Positions 1-12,192 of a stretch of 64,000 nucleotides of DNA are shown piece after piece. This stretch comes from Alligator mississippiensis. Lineage: Eukaryota; Chordata; Crocodylia; Alligatoridae. Position numbers and translations under genes: made by a program. The notes beneath the pieces were generated by a model. That model did no database searches. It had not been told where the DNA came from and saw nothing but the letters and a program-made list of their open reading frames with translations. Numbering within the stretch: position 1 is the first letter of the stretch; every line of letters starts with the position of its first letter. The stretch is taken from contig NC_081826.1 in the NCBI RefSeq assembly GCF_030867095.1, positions 38,604,001 to 38,668,000 of the forward strand, in the 5' to 3' direction.

Positions 1-3000
1 GTTTTGTTACACTATTCATAATTCCCATTCTGGTTTGTTGCTGGAATGCTATTTGTTTATTTTGGACCAATACAATCACCTGTTTTAAGAAAGTTTTAAT
101 AAAATCCATCTATATATTTCTAAATGAAGTGAACTGTGCAGGAGACAGAGAAACCAACACAAACATCCTTCTCTAACATAGAATTGCAGTGTGTACACAT
201 TTATAAATCAAACTGCCTAGTGTTGACTAATGTTGCAACCTCAATGCAATGCAAGAGCTCACTTGTGTATAGTCTAGTCAAGGAGAAGGCTATTGTGCTA
301 TTGTGTAATCCTATGCATATGTTGAACCCAACTCTGATCTCACCTACTCCAGGATAAATACGGACAATTCAGTGAATTAAATGGTTACACAAGTTTCCAG
401 CTGACATGTAGTGAGATGAGGATCAGGCCCACCCAGTAAAAACATACAGTACTGTAGTTGAGAAATATGCAAGTCATACTTACCATACCTTCTAGCCTTT
501 CAAAATACCTACAAAGCCTTAGAAGTGAGCACTGTATCCTTATCTTATGAGTTGGCCCGTGGAATCCTCAGGCTGATCCTGAGCATAGAGAGGTAGTAAT
601 AGAAAATTCCTCTATTCATATTATTCTTAGTGTTGTTATAATTCATTTGTCACAGCAGTACCTAAAGGGCCACCCTTCTCCCTCCCTCCTCCCCACCCCC
701 CGTATCTCTGGTGACCCTTTGTGAAAGTATGTGCAAGAGAGGATTTGCTTTTGAATGGAAGGAAACCAACCTATGGGATGATGAACTGAAGAGAGGTTCT
801 GGATATGCTGGGGGAAGGAAGAAAGGGAGTGGGGAGCCATTGTAAGTGGGATATGATGAAACAGAGGTTGTGAGGAGAATCACAAGATATTATTCTGCTA
901 AAAGAGTGCTCCATGTTCTAGGAGAATCTGGGAACCCATGCTTTACTTTATTCTTGCCATACAGCTGTTGGGTTGAGGCTGCTTTAGCTTTCATGCAGAT
1001 TCATGCAAACACACTTGTCAGTCAATATGACAGTTCATGGAAATGGTCTAGGTCTCAATTTGCATGTCTGTTTCCTCTTGCACAGATTTATTTTAACTCT
1101 GGTAAGATATTTATATCTTTGTAGATTCCTAGCTATACGTGGGGTATGATTGGGAGTTGATTCTTGAGCCTTTTCCTTTAAATTTGAAGAGCATTTTTCC
1201 CACTATTTTTGTTCTAATCTACTTGAAATACATTAATTGAATTAAGGAAATTGTAATGTTTCAGGGCTCCTTATAGATGCCTATTCCCATGCTAGCAAGT
1301 CACACATGTGACACAGCGTTTGCTAACAGTGCAACCAGTGTGGTAAATCAGGACTTTGTGTTTTTTTCACTTTGTCAGAGATTGTTCATAATGGTTAATA
1401 ACTTTAATAATATGCTGTCTTGAATTTAATTATACAGCACCGTGGCTGTGGACTGCACAAGTTATCAAAGCAAGTTATGAATATAATCATGGTGCACACC
1501 TGCATGACTTTTAAAGCATTTAAACAGATGGGCCATTTTTCAATTTTGTTGAAAAGAATAATACACTATAATACATGATAATATCATAATACATAATAAT
1601 ACAGTAATAATCTGCTGCATTCTGAGCAACCAATAAAAGTTACATCAGCACTTATATGTCAGATTGGACTAAACTAGGTTACAAATTACACATACATCTT
1701 TAGTGTTATCTGATGCTGTATAAATTATCTGAAGAACAGACTCCATCCGGATGGGCAGAATGAAGCTAGAGAACCTGGGCTGAAGTAAATTACTAACATG
1801 AGGTCACACCCTTAGTTAGTGGAAACCCAAATGCATAACTGAGCAGTTTTGGGCCATGGGCAGTGGTGGTGTCAGCACATGGGGCAGTGACAGCAGCTGG
1901 GCAGCTGCCAGTGGTGTAGGCACCGAACTGGTAGCAGCAGCAGATGCCATTTTTGTACCCTTCCCCCGACCCCAGTTATGCTATCGTTTAAATCAAACTA
2001 GGTCTGTATCACTTGAGCTACATAGACGCAAGCTAGCTGCGATTCCTGAACATTTGTATCCTGAAACAATTTTAAGGTCAGTTCTTCAACTGAAATCAAA
2101 ACTCCTGTGTCTTCAAAAGACCTCTGTGTCTTCTCAGCATGGCTGGCCCATCACAGGCAAAACAGACCTATTTCATAAATGCATCAAGCTCAAAGCATAG
2201 ATGGAAGTCATTGGCAAAGGAGGGTAAGCATCCCCTTGTTGAACTGGGTACCCTATCCCACATTAAAGACCAGCTATAAGGCAATAGTAAAGTTAAAAGG
2301 AAAACATAAGGGAGAGAATAACAAAGCATAACAAAGATAGAAACAAGCTGAGGAAATGGAAAATAATATTATATCCAACTGAAACAACACTGAACAATTA
2401 TTAAAATAACTGTTCCAATAATAAGCATCCTCCTTTTAAGGGCTGAAAAGCAGAGTAAAAGTAGAATTTCTCAGGTCTTGCTACTTTTAATTTATAACCA
2501 TAAAGTTAATGAATTTCATTGTATTTATTTAGGAACATTTTACAGGTAGGCTATGGCAGCTTTTATATAGAAAATACACTGTGCCAATTTATAAGGTGTG
2601 GATTTTGCCAAAAAGCTAACTCTCCTAGCACTTTGTTGAGCTTTATAATAATAGTGACTGTTAAGCTGAGCATTCTGCTGGAAATCTGTTATCATTCAGA
2701 GCTTTTGTTTGAACAAAGAAGATTTATATAGCTCCTAAGCAGTTACTTTATTGAAGGGAAAAAAAAATATCCACAGTTCCAAAATTTCACCTCAACACTT
2801 GCCAGATGTCCCATGTCATCTCCTTCTCTCCTTCTTCTGAGCATTAAAAATATAATAATTACTCAATGATTAAAAGAAATGTCTATTCTATCCAAAGTTC
2901 CTGTCTGCTCTGACTACTGAAAAATGTGTTCTGTGAATGTCTGCTAGAAGCACATCTATACTCAGTGAGGTTGGCTGTAAATACCCCCTTTCTTTTCTGT

Positions 3001-3990
3001 GTCCACTTTCTTGTGATTTGGACTCCTATGCCTCAGCCTCTCTTCAGCTTTACAGAGCAAAGATTTAAAAAGAATGTCCAACTCCTTGAGAGAACATTTC
3101 TTATTGGCCTGAATGTCTGTTTTCTCAAGCAGCCCAATTAACATTCTCATTATGTCTCTGAAACTAATCTAAATATGAATAGAATATAAACCCTTTCTAA
3201 AAGGCAGGCTGTTCTTTTCTTTTGTCTCATCATATTAAAATGAATTATTTTGCATAACACCAAACAGAACTTTCAAGTAATATGTATATGTTAGTATCTT
3301 CTTATGCATTCACAGATTTAAATTGTAATCTACATATCCTCTGATAAGTCTGCCATTGAACTAATCATGACAGCCACCATAATAAGAGCCTGTCAAGTTT
3401 AATAACTGAGAAACTTTAAATGGGCCGTTTCTTAATTATTTTAATGATTACATTGCAATGTATTAACTTATGACAGCCTCTTTATTTGATATAAATGCAC
3501 ACCTCTACTGGCACATTGGGAGAAACTTGTATTAAATGTTATACATTTATAAGAATATGTAGGAAATGTTGTATATATCTGAACTTATGTAGGGATCTTC
3601 CTTATTTATGGTTTATCAGAGTCATTTCCACATGTAATTACTCAAAGTATTCTTGTAATCAATGCAATTGTGCTAAATTGTATCAAAATCAGCTTTTTGT
3701 TTTGCTTTGTCAAATTTATTATTTTCAAAGCTAAAATTTGGGCTCACATTATCTCAGACAAGTAATTTTGTAAGTAAATTAGTTCTTCTTGTCTTTTTTT
3801 GTGTCCTTTAGTAATCCTTAATCATTAATCTTTCTTTTTTTTTTTTTTTGGAAAGCTGATTAAGGCCCCTGTATAAATTTTTAAGTATCCAGAAATGGCT
3901 GCATGATTCCTTTAAAAAAACAACAAAAAATCCAACTCTCTAGTCTTTGTGGCTATGGAAAATCCTTTAAATTTTAAACTGAATATTAAT
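1..3990. other. AT-rich non-coding DNA, nothing recognised
   Basis: No open frame here looks like a conserved protein, and I see no splice-flanked exon, RNA gene or element with clear ends. Content is low-GC with short A and T runs, for example the T run near 3835-3850. Old, unrecognisable repeat relics are likely but I cannot delimit them. Confidence 0.5.
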
Positions 3991-4310
3991 CAGTGATTCT
4001 CAACCAGGGTGCCATGGAAGTCCCAAAGGCCTTGAGATCCTTTCAAGGGTGTTGCAGGGTGCCATGCAATGTTAATAGTTTTAGGTGTCCCAACATAATT
4101 CATGAGGTAAACTCAGAGATTTCAAATAGGAGTCCATAGTGTTAAAAATATTTTGACCTACTGTGGTCTTTCTGAGTTCTTTGCAACAGAAGAATCGCTC
4201 TAGTATTTTCCTGTAGTCAAAAAGTAAATGTAAACTAAGAGACGATTTTTGGAGGGATGCCTTGAGTCTGTTCAGAGGTCCTTTAAGTCTAAAAAGGTTG
4301 AGAACCACTG
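3991..4310. mobile_element. hAT (Charlie-like) non-autonomous DNA transposon
   Basis: The 320-bp element opens CAGTGATTCTCAACC and closes GGTTGAGAACCACTG, an almost perfect terminal inverted repeat of the hAT/Charlie kind. It is flanked by an 8-bp target duplication with two differences (atattaat at 3983-3990, atataaac at 4311-4318), the size hAT transposases make. No transposase frame is present, so it could only have moved in trans. The two changes in the duplication suggest an old insertion. Confidence 0.85.
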
Positions 4311-5730
4311 ATATAAACCAATGCAGTAATGTCTGCCTGAATCCACAGAAAGCCTTGACAGAATAGCTCTTATACGTTCAAGTGGTCATATGATCAAGGG
4401 GAGACATTCATTAATGTTAAAATTCCATACATATATCTGGGGATAAAAAAAATACAAAAATATTCTCCTTTTGTTTTTTACTCCCTCTAGTAATTTAAAC
4501 TGTATTCTGACTGGGCTTTTTAGTATGACTATTACTCTAGTACTTCAGTGTTTGAATGCCTCAGAACCTACCTTGTTGACCTCAATTCCTCTTATAAAGT
4601 GAGTTCCTGTTTCTGCTCAGATATTGGAGACAAGAACTTTCAATTGTCAAACATGCCTCAGAATCTTTCACAATAGCTGTGACACTGCTCCAGAGACACT
4701 GCCAGAACAGCTGATATAAAGTATTCTGAGTTGTGCTTAGGATTGAAAGGCATCTGGTGCCCTTGATTTAACAGAAATGGAGCACCTCTGTTTGGAAGAA
4801 AAGGAATTTGTACAGAGAAACAGTGCAAAGCAGCACAGCTGGAGTACAGCAGTTTGTGATTTGTTTGTGGTGACCACACTAATGATCTCTTATAAAGCAA
4901 TTTTGTTCCCATTAGCTGTCTGTTTAGCCATATGTCTACCTCTGACTGTGGAAGAACCGTTTATCCCATTTGGCAGCTGGATAGTACTGAATCAGCATAG
5001 AAATACTGCACGGCAACAAAAGGTGTTAGTTGATCAAGTGACAGCAGTAAGAGAACTGTTGAGTGTGAACACTCAGAAATTTATGGCACATCTTCTGTTT
5101 GAATGATAGCTTTCCCAGTTAGATTTGCTTTTGAATTAAAAGTTGTGTTTTGGTTCAGTATGGTTCTACTTCATCCATTTTGCCAGTTAAATTAATTTAA
5201 ATAAATCCCTTGCAGTCTTGAGAAAATGCTACAGGAAACCCAGATGTGCAAGAATGGAATTTATTCTGGAGAGAATATCACAAAACCAGAGCCAGAGAAA
5301 TAAGGTCATTTAATGTAACTGTAAACTTGGTAAGAGTGACTTAAGTCAGTGGCAGTGAAAGAGTGAGTTTTGTGGAAAATGTTATGCAGAATACTGGAAC
5401 TCGGAATACCTAACCTTCTGCCTGACATCTCTAACAGCTCTAGTTGTGAACAGCGTAAATTAGCGCTCTTACAACTTCACCACTCAGATGTGAGAAAATT
5501 GGCACAAAACTGAACAAAGAACCTGACCACTGATACAAAATGTTAGGCAGGGCTTCTGTGGAAACTGTAATTAGTCACTCTGTGCACAAGGAACCAAACA
5601 GTCCTGTCATTTACATACCCATGCACCAATTTTGACTTGAGTATGGTTTCAGGGATGTAAAAGTACAATTTTATTGTACTAATGCCCAGAGCTAGTAGTT
5701 CTAAGTACAGCTAGACCTCATTTGCCTTTT
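4311..5730. other. Non-coding stretch, nothing firm
   Basis: A 109-codon plus-strand frame at 4777-5106 has a hydrophobic middle but overlaps an antisense frame. It has no recognisable motif, no splice context and no CpG promoter. I treat it as chance or an old repeat remnant. Confidence 0.4.
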
Positions 5731-5735
5731 AGCTG
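5731..5735. repeat. Left target-site duplication of the solo LTR
   Basis: AGCTG lies immediately before the LTR and is repeated exactly at 6615-6619. A 5-bp duplication fits many retroviral and some Ty3/gypsy integrases. Confidence 0.75.
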
Positions 5736-5802
5736 TGTCACAACCCAAAGTTGTGAGTTTTTGTTTGTGTGTGCTTCGGCATTGCTAAATTATGTTCCCA
5801 CT

Positions 5803-5948
5803 AAATTGCAGCTTCCTTGCATGGTGGAGTTCTCTGCTGCAGAAGAGAACTCCGGTACAACGGAGTATTCCCGCCAAATTTGTAGCTTTCTTTGCATGGT
5901 GCATTTCTTTTGCATCTCAGAGATGCACGGTGCAAAGGAGTTCCCGCC
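5803..5948 (+). promoter_or_regulatory. Tandem 73-bp enhancer-like repeats in LTR U3
   Basis: Units 5803-5875 and 5876-5948 both begin AAATT followed by a TTGCATGGTG core and both end TCCCGCC. They are diverged but have exactly the same length. Each holds a palindrome: GTTCTCT...AGAGAAC in the first and TGCATCTCAGAGATGCA in the second. The arrangement resembles duplicated U3 enhancers of simple retroviruses; enhancer function is inferred. Confidence 0.6.
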
Positions 5949-6029
5949 ATTTGTATGAAGATTCGTGCCACGTTATTGGCCGATTCTAATACATGCACAC
6001 GTGGCGGCTAGCGATTGGCTTGCTGGCCG

Positions 6030-6036
6030 TATAAAA
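6030..6036 (+). promoter_or_regulatory. TATA box of the solo LTR
   Basis: TATAAAA lies 12 bp after an inverted CCAAT box (ATTGG at 6014-6018) and within the first third of the LTR, as expected for a U3 promoter. Transcription would start about 25-30 bp downstream. Confidence 0.65.
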
Positions 6037-6614
6037 GGCTTGAGTGGTTTCCGCCCAAGTTGGAGGACTCCACAAACATCAGGAGGAGGAGACTTCACCC
6101 TGTGTGAAGATCTCTAAGCGCTGCGGATCCTTATGGACCCAACGCATTTCAAGCAGGCAACAGAGGTCTGATCAGCCTCTAGCCTCTCCCCATCACCGAG
6201 TGCAATCCCGACGTATCCTTCTTCCCTGCGCGCAAAAAGGATCCACGGAGCCTAGCAAACTTTGTGTAAGTGTATTCAGAGCTCTTTGTTTTGAGTACTT
6301 TCTTCGGTTGGCGCGACGGGCTCGTGGTTTAGAGCCTCCAACTGGATGGGCTAGAAGAGTGTTCACGGGAAGGAACTCTAGTCCGCCTCTCTTCTTTTCT
6401 ATCTGCAACTGTAACTCAAGCAAGTTTTCCTGCCTGCACCGCGACCATCTTGGGTTTAAGTAAATAATCTTTAAATCAACCATTACGCCTCTGTGACTAA
6501 TTCTAGCCCGTGCGTGCCTTGCCACCGTACGGTCTCCTCCGGCCCCGCGTGCCCGGGCTGCTGGCCACAGCCTGTGTGCACAAAGACGGGCCCGGCTCGC
6601 CCCCAGCCCGCACA

Positions 6615-7125
6615 AGCTGAAGCTTTATTTTCCATGCTTCCTTTAATTAGAAAGGATTTTTAGGTAGGATATTTTGCAAATGCCTGGAACAGCAACATCA
6701 TAAAATAACTCTCAGACGTTTTCTAAGTAGCCCAGGCCAAATATAGTTGTTTTAAATACATGGTATATGTGTTCTTCTATCATTTAAATACAATTGCAAA
6801 TTTCAAAAGAACCAACCACTTATTACATAGAATATCCTTGGGGGGGGGGGGGGGCAGATTCTGCCCTCCTTACTCTACATTGGCTGATAAATTTAAGACT
6901 AAATTAAACAAAGGGCCAGAAATGGAATGGTTTTACAGTGGTAGGGGAACGAACTAGAGAATTTGTAGTCCTTTTCCATTGTTAACATCTGTGATTCTAA
7001 AATTAGGGTAAAGGTTAATGTTTGTATGCCAAGTATTCAGTATTGTGTATAACAATATATCTCCCATAGGGAGGAAGAAGAGGAAATGTCCTGAGGAAGC
7101 TAGTATAACAAGAAGTTTAAAAGCA
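6615..7125. other. Non-coding stretch with a poly-G tract
   Basis: Contains the right LTR target duplication (6615-6619) and a run of 15 G at 6840-6854. No gene signal is seen. Confidence 0.5.
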
Positions 7126-7129
7126 TAGC

Positions 7130-7405
7130 TCAGTTGCCCAACTTTTTCATATGGTGGGCTACATCTTAGTGAGAGGTTTTGCAAACCACCTCGCTACTCT
7201 TTTATGATTACCTAGATCTCTTCCTCATTTGCACTTAGGTAATGCTCCTGTGGCAGCCAGGTTCATTGTTTATTAGGAAATACACTTTTCCAACCTTTAT
7301 TACAATGTAACAACTGGAGAGAAGGAGAAGCCAGTAATGTAGGGAAACCAGCACTCTATGAACCACCAGGAAGTGCTCCCTGGATCATGGTTTGAGAATA
7401 TTTGC
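7130..7405. mobile_element. Degraded hAT-like MITE (tentative)
   Basis: The segment begins near CAGTTGCCCAACTTTTT and ends near GGTTTGAGAATATTTG, which resemble worn hAT terminal repeats. Similar flanks (catagct left, cacagct right) could be the duplication. Ends are approximate and no transposase is present. Confidence 0.4.
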
Positions 7406-8898
7406 ACAGCTTGAATTGAACTGAGTTTGCTATCTTTGTCCCTTCATTGTAAGAATGGACAAAAATAATCAAAACTGCTTTTAGTTGTGGTGAAGAAGGT
7501 GTAAATTGATTTTTAACATCTCTATTATTGATCTAAAATAGGGAAGAAAATGAATGAAAGTGAAAGGCAAGTGTTATTTCAAAAGACACCAAAAGATCTT
7601 GCCTTTTTAGGCGAGATAATGGTGAGTGTAGAGATTTGCCTGAAAAACTAATGATGGTACAAAGACTGAAAAGCACATGGACAAATTCTATTATATTTAT
7701 TTGTCCTCTTGTATATGGAGTGAAGTTCAGCTGGTGAAGTAACAGTCATGGCAGTGGACCAGTACTTCATGGCAGTACCGGGCTAGCCCTGGAGAAGTGA
7801 CTTGGAAAAACTTTATACCTCTCCCATAGGCTGAGGTACAGGGAGATTCCAGTCACTCCAAACTCTGTTCTACGTCCTGTTTGTGTGAGTATGTTTTGTG
7901 ACCTTTACGAGTGTGTGTAGGGAGGAGGCAAGTAGAGAATTCTTTCTTGTAGAGAATTATTTTGAATTACCTTTTGGGTATCAGAAAACGGTTAGACAGG
8001 TACCATCTGGCCATAAGGACAACATGTGGCCTAACAGTAGGTCACTGAATCAACCTCATAGGAGGAAGTCCTCAAGCAGCCGCTACTTCTAATAATGCAG
8101 GACATTATAGAATGGAAAACTGAAAAAAAATCTATCTGGATCCACTTCTTCGATCAACAGAGGCAGTCACCAAATGTTCTTGTTTGCCTAAATATCTGGC
8201 AAGTTCCCATTCAAAACAGGACCAGTCATAGTTCTGTTGCCCTTGCTGTATAAGTCACTTTAAAATAACCTAAAAAATTGCATCAGAGTATTTCCTGTGT
8301 TCTTTGGGTGTCCAATTCTATTTATATCATCAACATCATCATCATATTCAGCTCTTTTCTTGTCTGTGACCCTTTGTCTTTTGTGTAACAAGCTGAAATA
8401 GACTTGTGGCTTTTAACTTCTCTGTTCCATCCAGACTTCAGTGAAGTTATGCTTCCCTTTCATTTCTCCTTTTTGACAGATAAAAATCTATTTTCTCTAA
8501 ACATTTTGCATAATAGTTTCATATCTGAATGCAACATTTTGCCATCCTCTGCAGTATCCTTTGGTTCTAGAATATTTTTAAGATGACCAGAACTGACTTT
8601 ATTTTAAACAATACACCTTACAATTAAAATATGTATTCAAATGACAGGGTTACAGGTCCTAGCTCCTCATATACAGCCAGAATAATCTCCTGTAACCTAT
8701 AGTCAGTGTTTCTGTTTATGCACCCTATACTTTGCTAAACATCAATAAAAATAGAAAGCAGATAAATGTGGCTAAAGTTCTTGGAGTTGTATCCAGCTCC
8801 CTACACTCTCCAACTTGCTATTCATGGTAAACCAATACTAAGGCATATTGTGTTCTGAAGGACAAATGTAGAATGGTTTTATTTTGTCTTAGTATTAT
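7406..8898. other. Non-coding stretch, nothing recognised
   Basis: Only short chance frames are present. A few CAT/ATC repeats occur around 8320-8345. No exon-like segment stands out. Confidence 0.5.
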
Positions 8899-9175
8899 AA
8901 AATCATAGAAAAGAAGGGCTGGAAGGGATTTCTAGAGTTCATCTAGTCCACTCCCACTGCCTGAAGCAGCAGCATCCCTACAGAAACCTTCCTGTTGTCT
9001 AACCTGTTTGCAAAACTACAGTCAACCCTGACACAACCATAACACCCTAACCTGTCACAGGTAAAGCAGGGGGATAACCATGGCCAATACCCTACTGCTG
9101 CAAAGGTTGTTAAGATATGTTTGAGAGTTCCAAGGGAGCGGGACACTTCCCTGCTACAGAGAAAAGCAAAAAAAC
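8899..9175 (-). mobile_element. CR1-type LINE 3' end, minus strand
   Basis: Read on the minus strand, this matches the CR1-like 3' end at 19575-19972, including the shared runs CCCTGCTTTACCTGTGRCAGG and TGTGTCAGGGTTGACTGTA and the closing CCCTTCCAG.CC...TCTATGATT characteristic of CR1 tails. Only the 3' untranslated part is present, as expected for the 5'-truncated copies CR1 leaves. Its partner lies in the opposite orientation about 10.5 kb away. Confidence 0.75.
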
Positions 9176-9363
9176 CCCAAAGACCATGTTAATCTGGCTT
9201 GTGTGAAGTGAGCCTTCAAGGAAAAAGAGTGACCAAGGAACTAAGTAAAGATGCTCCAAAGTAGCCACTTTTCCCCCATGCCTTGACACTACTCATTCAG
9301 TTTAAGTCTTAAGTGAAAGGATGTAATGGAACCCATTAATACTGCAGCTTAATTTATTAGGCA

Positions 9364-9628
9364 AACAAGTTTCTTTGGGTGAATATGATATATTTTATTA
9401 AACCAACTTAAATAGTTGGAAAACATTTTTATAGCAAGCTTTCGGGTTTAAAAACCCTTCGTCAGGCTGAGGAAGTCTCTGGAGTTGGTGTGGTTTTTAA
9501 ACCCGAAAGCTTGGTATACATTTTTTTTCCAACTATTTAAATTGGTCTAATAAAAGATATCATATTCACCCAAAGAACCTTGTCTGCCTATGTCCTGAGA
9601 CAAACACATCTACAGCCTACACCCCTGG
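9364..9628. mobile_element. Fold-back element with 15-bp target duplication
   Basis: Arms at about 9361-9455 and 9493-9588 are inverted copies of each other (over 90% by eye) around a 37-bp spacer. The whole is bracketed by perfect copies of TTAATTTATTAGGCA (9349-9363 and 9629-9643). A duplication that long suggests LINE-driven retrotransposition rather than a DNA transposase. The right arm contains CCAACTATTTAAATTGGTC followed by TAATAAAAG, closely similar to the tail of the LINE at 42.90-42.98 kb, so the arms look like two head-to-head copies of that LINE's 3' end. Confidence 0.75.
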
Positions 9629-9643
9629 TTAATTTATTAGGCA

Positions 9644-10277
9644 CTTCAGTGCTGAAGAGTCAAAGAACTTCTATCCATGAGTGGCTTCAAATACAAGGAG
9701 AGCATGCTGCTGTTTAGGGCTTGCTGTTTTGGGGTGTCTTATCTTCTATAGTTCCTCCTGGCCCTTTGCCACACTTGGAAGAGATGCATGATGTCAACCT
9801 GGAAAGACAAAATGGAATGTGCATATTTCAATATACTAAAAAGAACTTTAAATAAATGCTGTCATCCTGTCCTTTCTTCTGTCCAATCCACTCCTCCCAC
9901 TATTTGTGTCCTTCATCAATTTACATTTTAACTTGGCTTGCAAATGGTTTGGGGAAGATTTATCATCTTGTGCTTGTAATGGTAGCATAAATAATGAGGA
10001 ACAGGAGTAACAGTTAACAAACTGTATATTGCTCATTATTGCATGTTAACATACTTTGAAAGTTTATTCTGGTTGTTCCAAACATCTACTGTAATATACT
10101 TGGCAAAATCCTCCTGCCTTGTAATTTAAAAGATGGTTTAATGTTCTCAGAAAGGGGATGAAAATTCTTTAGTTAATAAAACTAGTGAAACTAGTATTAT
10201 GAATTTATTACTACAGTTTGCCCTTAAATACAAATGTTAATTATACCAAATAAACATGTAAGAGTTACCATCTAGAT
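9644..10277. other. Non-coding stretch, nothing recognised
   Basis: AT-rich with no convincing frame, splice context or repeat boundary. Confidence 0.5.
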
Positions 10278-10703
10278 TATTAGAGCTGTGTTCTGGGGGA
10301 TGAAGGAAGGTAGCATCTTATCAGATTTATCATAGGAAATATATTTTTTTCAGAGGTTTACAAAACTATATTTGAATTAACCATAGATGTCAAATTTGGT
10401 TTTTGCAGGTGGGTGCTTGCAGATGTAACCCCCCCCCCAATGGCACTTTCTTTAAACTTGGTGCATTCCTGTGCTAAGCCCCACACACGCCCAGAAGAGG
10501 CAGCACATTACTTCAATCCAGTTTTGCAGTGCCTGTAAAGATTGGGCACTTTAGTGGGGCCTTTGTAGTGCTTTTATCTATCAGCTGATGGAATCACTTA
10601 TGGTTAATTCAAATGTAGTTTTATAAATCTAGGAAAAAATCATTCCTATGATAAATCTGATAAGACGCTACCTTCCTTCATCCTCCAGAACACAGCTCTA
10701 ATA
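10278..10703. mobile_element. Fold-back repeat with ~105-bp inverted arms
   Basis: Arms 10278-10385 and 10599-10703 are inverted copies with few differences, both containing TTAGAGCTGTGTTCTGG and GGATGAAGGAAGGTAGC. The core (about 10395-10590) matches, with shared GTGCTTGCAGAT, AAAGATTGGGCACTTTAGTGG and similar blocks, a second repeat at 61804-62122. The core is therefore an interspersed family and the arms either belong to it or form a host element around it. No target duplication is clear. Confidence 0.65.
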
Positions 10704-11407
10704 GTTGAAATAATGTTCTAATAGTTGAAGTAAGGCGCTACGGCTTCTGGTAAAGCACTGGGGGGTTGGGAGGCGGAATCAGGGCTGCAAGCGGATGGCT
10801 GCAGCTAATGGATGCTGAGCACCTGCTAACTTTTTCAAGGGGTGCTTGAGCCTCAGAGCACCCACATAGTTGGTGCCTATGGAATTACCCTAGCAAGACC
10901 TGGGGGCACCAGCCATACTTTGCCCCTAATGCTCTAGGGTCTGTGGAGTGGTATGTGTATAGATCCTCTTTTGGGCTCAGAGGATTTGCTTGTTCAGTTA
11001 AGCTAAAAATAAAGAAGCATCTCTCTTTGGACCTTGGACAACAGGCTTATATTTTTCTTTCTGGAATTTTCTTTGTTTTAAATTCAATCCTGATTTAAAA
11101 AAACAAAAACAAAATCTCTATCTACAGGCAACATCGAACTGGGAAATGTAACAGGTAGTACACAGGAGGGTAGTAATAAACCAAAAAATGGGGGCTGTAG
11201 GCACTGAAAAAATATGGTCTTAATAAGTGTTGAGCCCTATGGACAAAGAGAATAAACCAACAATATGAAGACCAGATGGGAGATCGTAACCAAGGGCCCA
11301 GGGCACCAATGAAAGGCTTTTTTTAAAATCTTGTCATCCTCTTATACCTTAATATATACCCAAGTAATATAATTGTGACAGAAAATGTGTGGAATCCGAA
11401 GTAGCCT
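10704..11407. other. Non-coding stretch, nothing recognised
   Basis: No gene signal. A-rich runs occur around 11095-11115. Confidence 0.5.
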
Positions 11408-12192
11408 GTGACAAGGTGGGAGGAAAAACCTGCAGCATTTGGGAGGAAAAACCTGCAGCATGCTTATAGGTCAGCAGTGCTATGCTGGCTAGTGGTATGG
11501 ACAAAAGTGACTTGGGGGGTCATGATTGACCACAAGATGAATATAACCCTGCAATGTGATGCTGCGGCTAGCAAAGTGAGCAAAACGCTGGTTTGCATCC
11601 ATAGATGCCTCTCAAGCAAATTCCAGAAGGTCATTCTCCTGTTGTACTCGGCCTTGGTGAGGCCGCAGCTGGAGTACTGCATCCAGTTTTGGGCTCCACA
11701 ATTCAAAAAGGATGTGGAGAAGCTTGAGAGAGTGCAGAGGAGAGCCACGCACATGATCAGAGGTCAGGAAAACAGACCTTATGATGAGAGGCTGAGAGCC
11801 ATGGGACTCTTCAGCCTGGAAAAGTGCAGGTTCAGGGGTGATCTGGTGGCCACCTATAAGTTTATCAGGGGTGCTCACCAGGATCTGGAGGAGCGTTTGT
11901 TCACCAGAGAGCCCCAAGGGATGACAAGGTCAAACCATCACAAACTCCTCCATGACTGTTTCAGGCTGGACATAAGTAAGAACTTCTTTAGTGTCCAAGC
12001 CGCCAAGGTTTGGAATAGACTGCTGCCAGAGGTGGTTCAAGCACCTACTTTGAACGCCTTCAAGAGACATTTGGATGTTTATCTTTCTGGAATCCTATGA
12101 TCCCTGCTGACTTCCTCCCCCCGGGGCAGGGGGCTGGACTTGATGATCTTCCAAGGTCCCTTCTGGCCCTAGTGTCTATGAATCTATGAATC
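11408..12192 (+). mobile_element. CR1 LINE, 3' portion of ORF2 and tail
   Basis: The plus strand encodes the C-terminal part of CR1 ORF2 after the polymerase core: MIDHKMN, then LEYCIQFWAPQFKKD, ERVQRRATHMIRG, GDLVATYKFI and AAKVWNRL, ending at the stop near 12100. The 3' end has the CR1 signature GGACTTGATGATCTTCCAAG then TCTATGAATCTATGAATCT. The start is odd: GGGAGGAAAAACCTGCAGCAT appears twice in a row (about 11416-11461) where CR1 normally has it once, and the frame just after is broken. It is a dead 5'-truncated copy. Confidence 0.9.

Larger units (their letters stand above)
5736..6614 (+). mobile_element. Solo LTR, probably of an endogenous retrovirus
   Basis: The 879-bp unit starts TGTCAC and ends CGCACA, so it has the canonical TG...CA ends, and sits between exact 5-bp copies of AGCTG. 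It has promoter architecture: two inverted CCAAT boxes (ATTGG at 5975-5979 and 6014-6018), a TATAAAA box at 6030-6036, and an AATAAT polyadenylation-like signal at 6463-6468, giving a U3-R-U5 order on the plus strand. Upstream of the CCAAT boxes are two tandem 73-bp units. No gag, pol or env sequence adjoins it, so it is a solo LTR left by LTR-LTR recombination. A Ty3/gypsy origin is the alternative. Confidence 0.8.

Noticed and set aside
4777..5106. 109-codon frame with a hydrophobic centre
   Set aside because: No signal peptide logic, no splice or promoter context and an antisense frame overlaps it; no family recognised.
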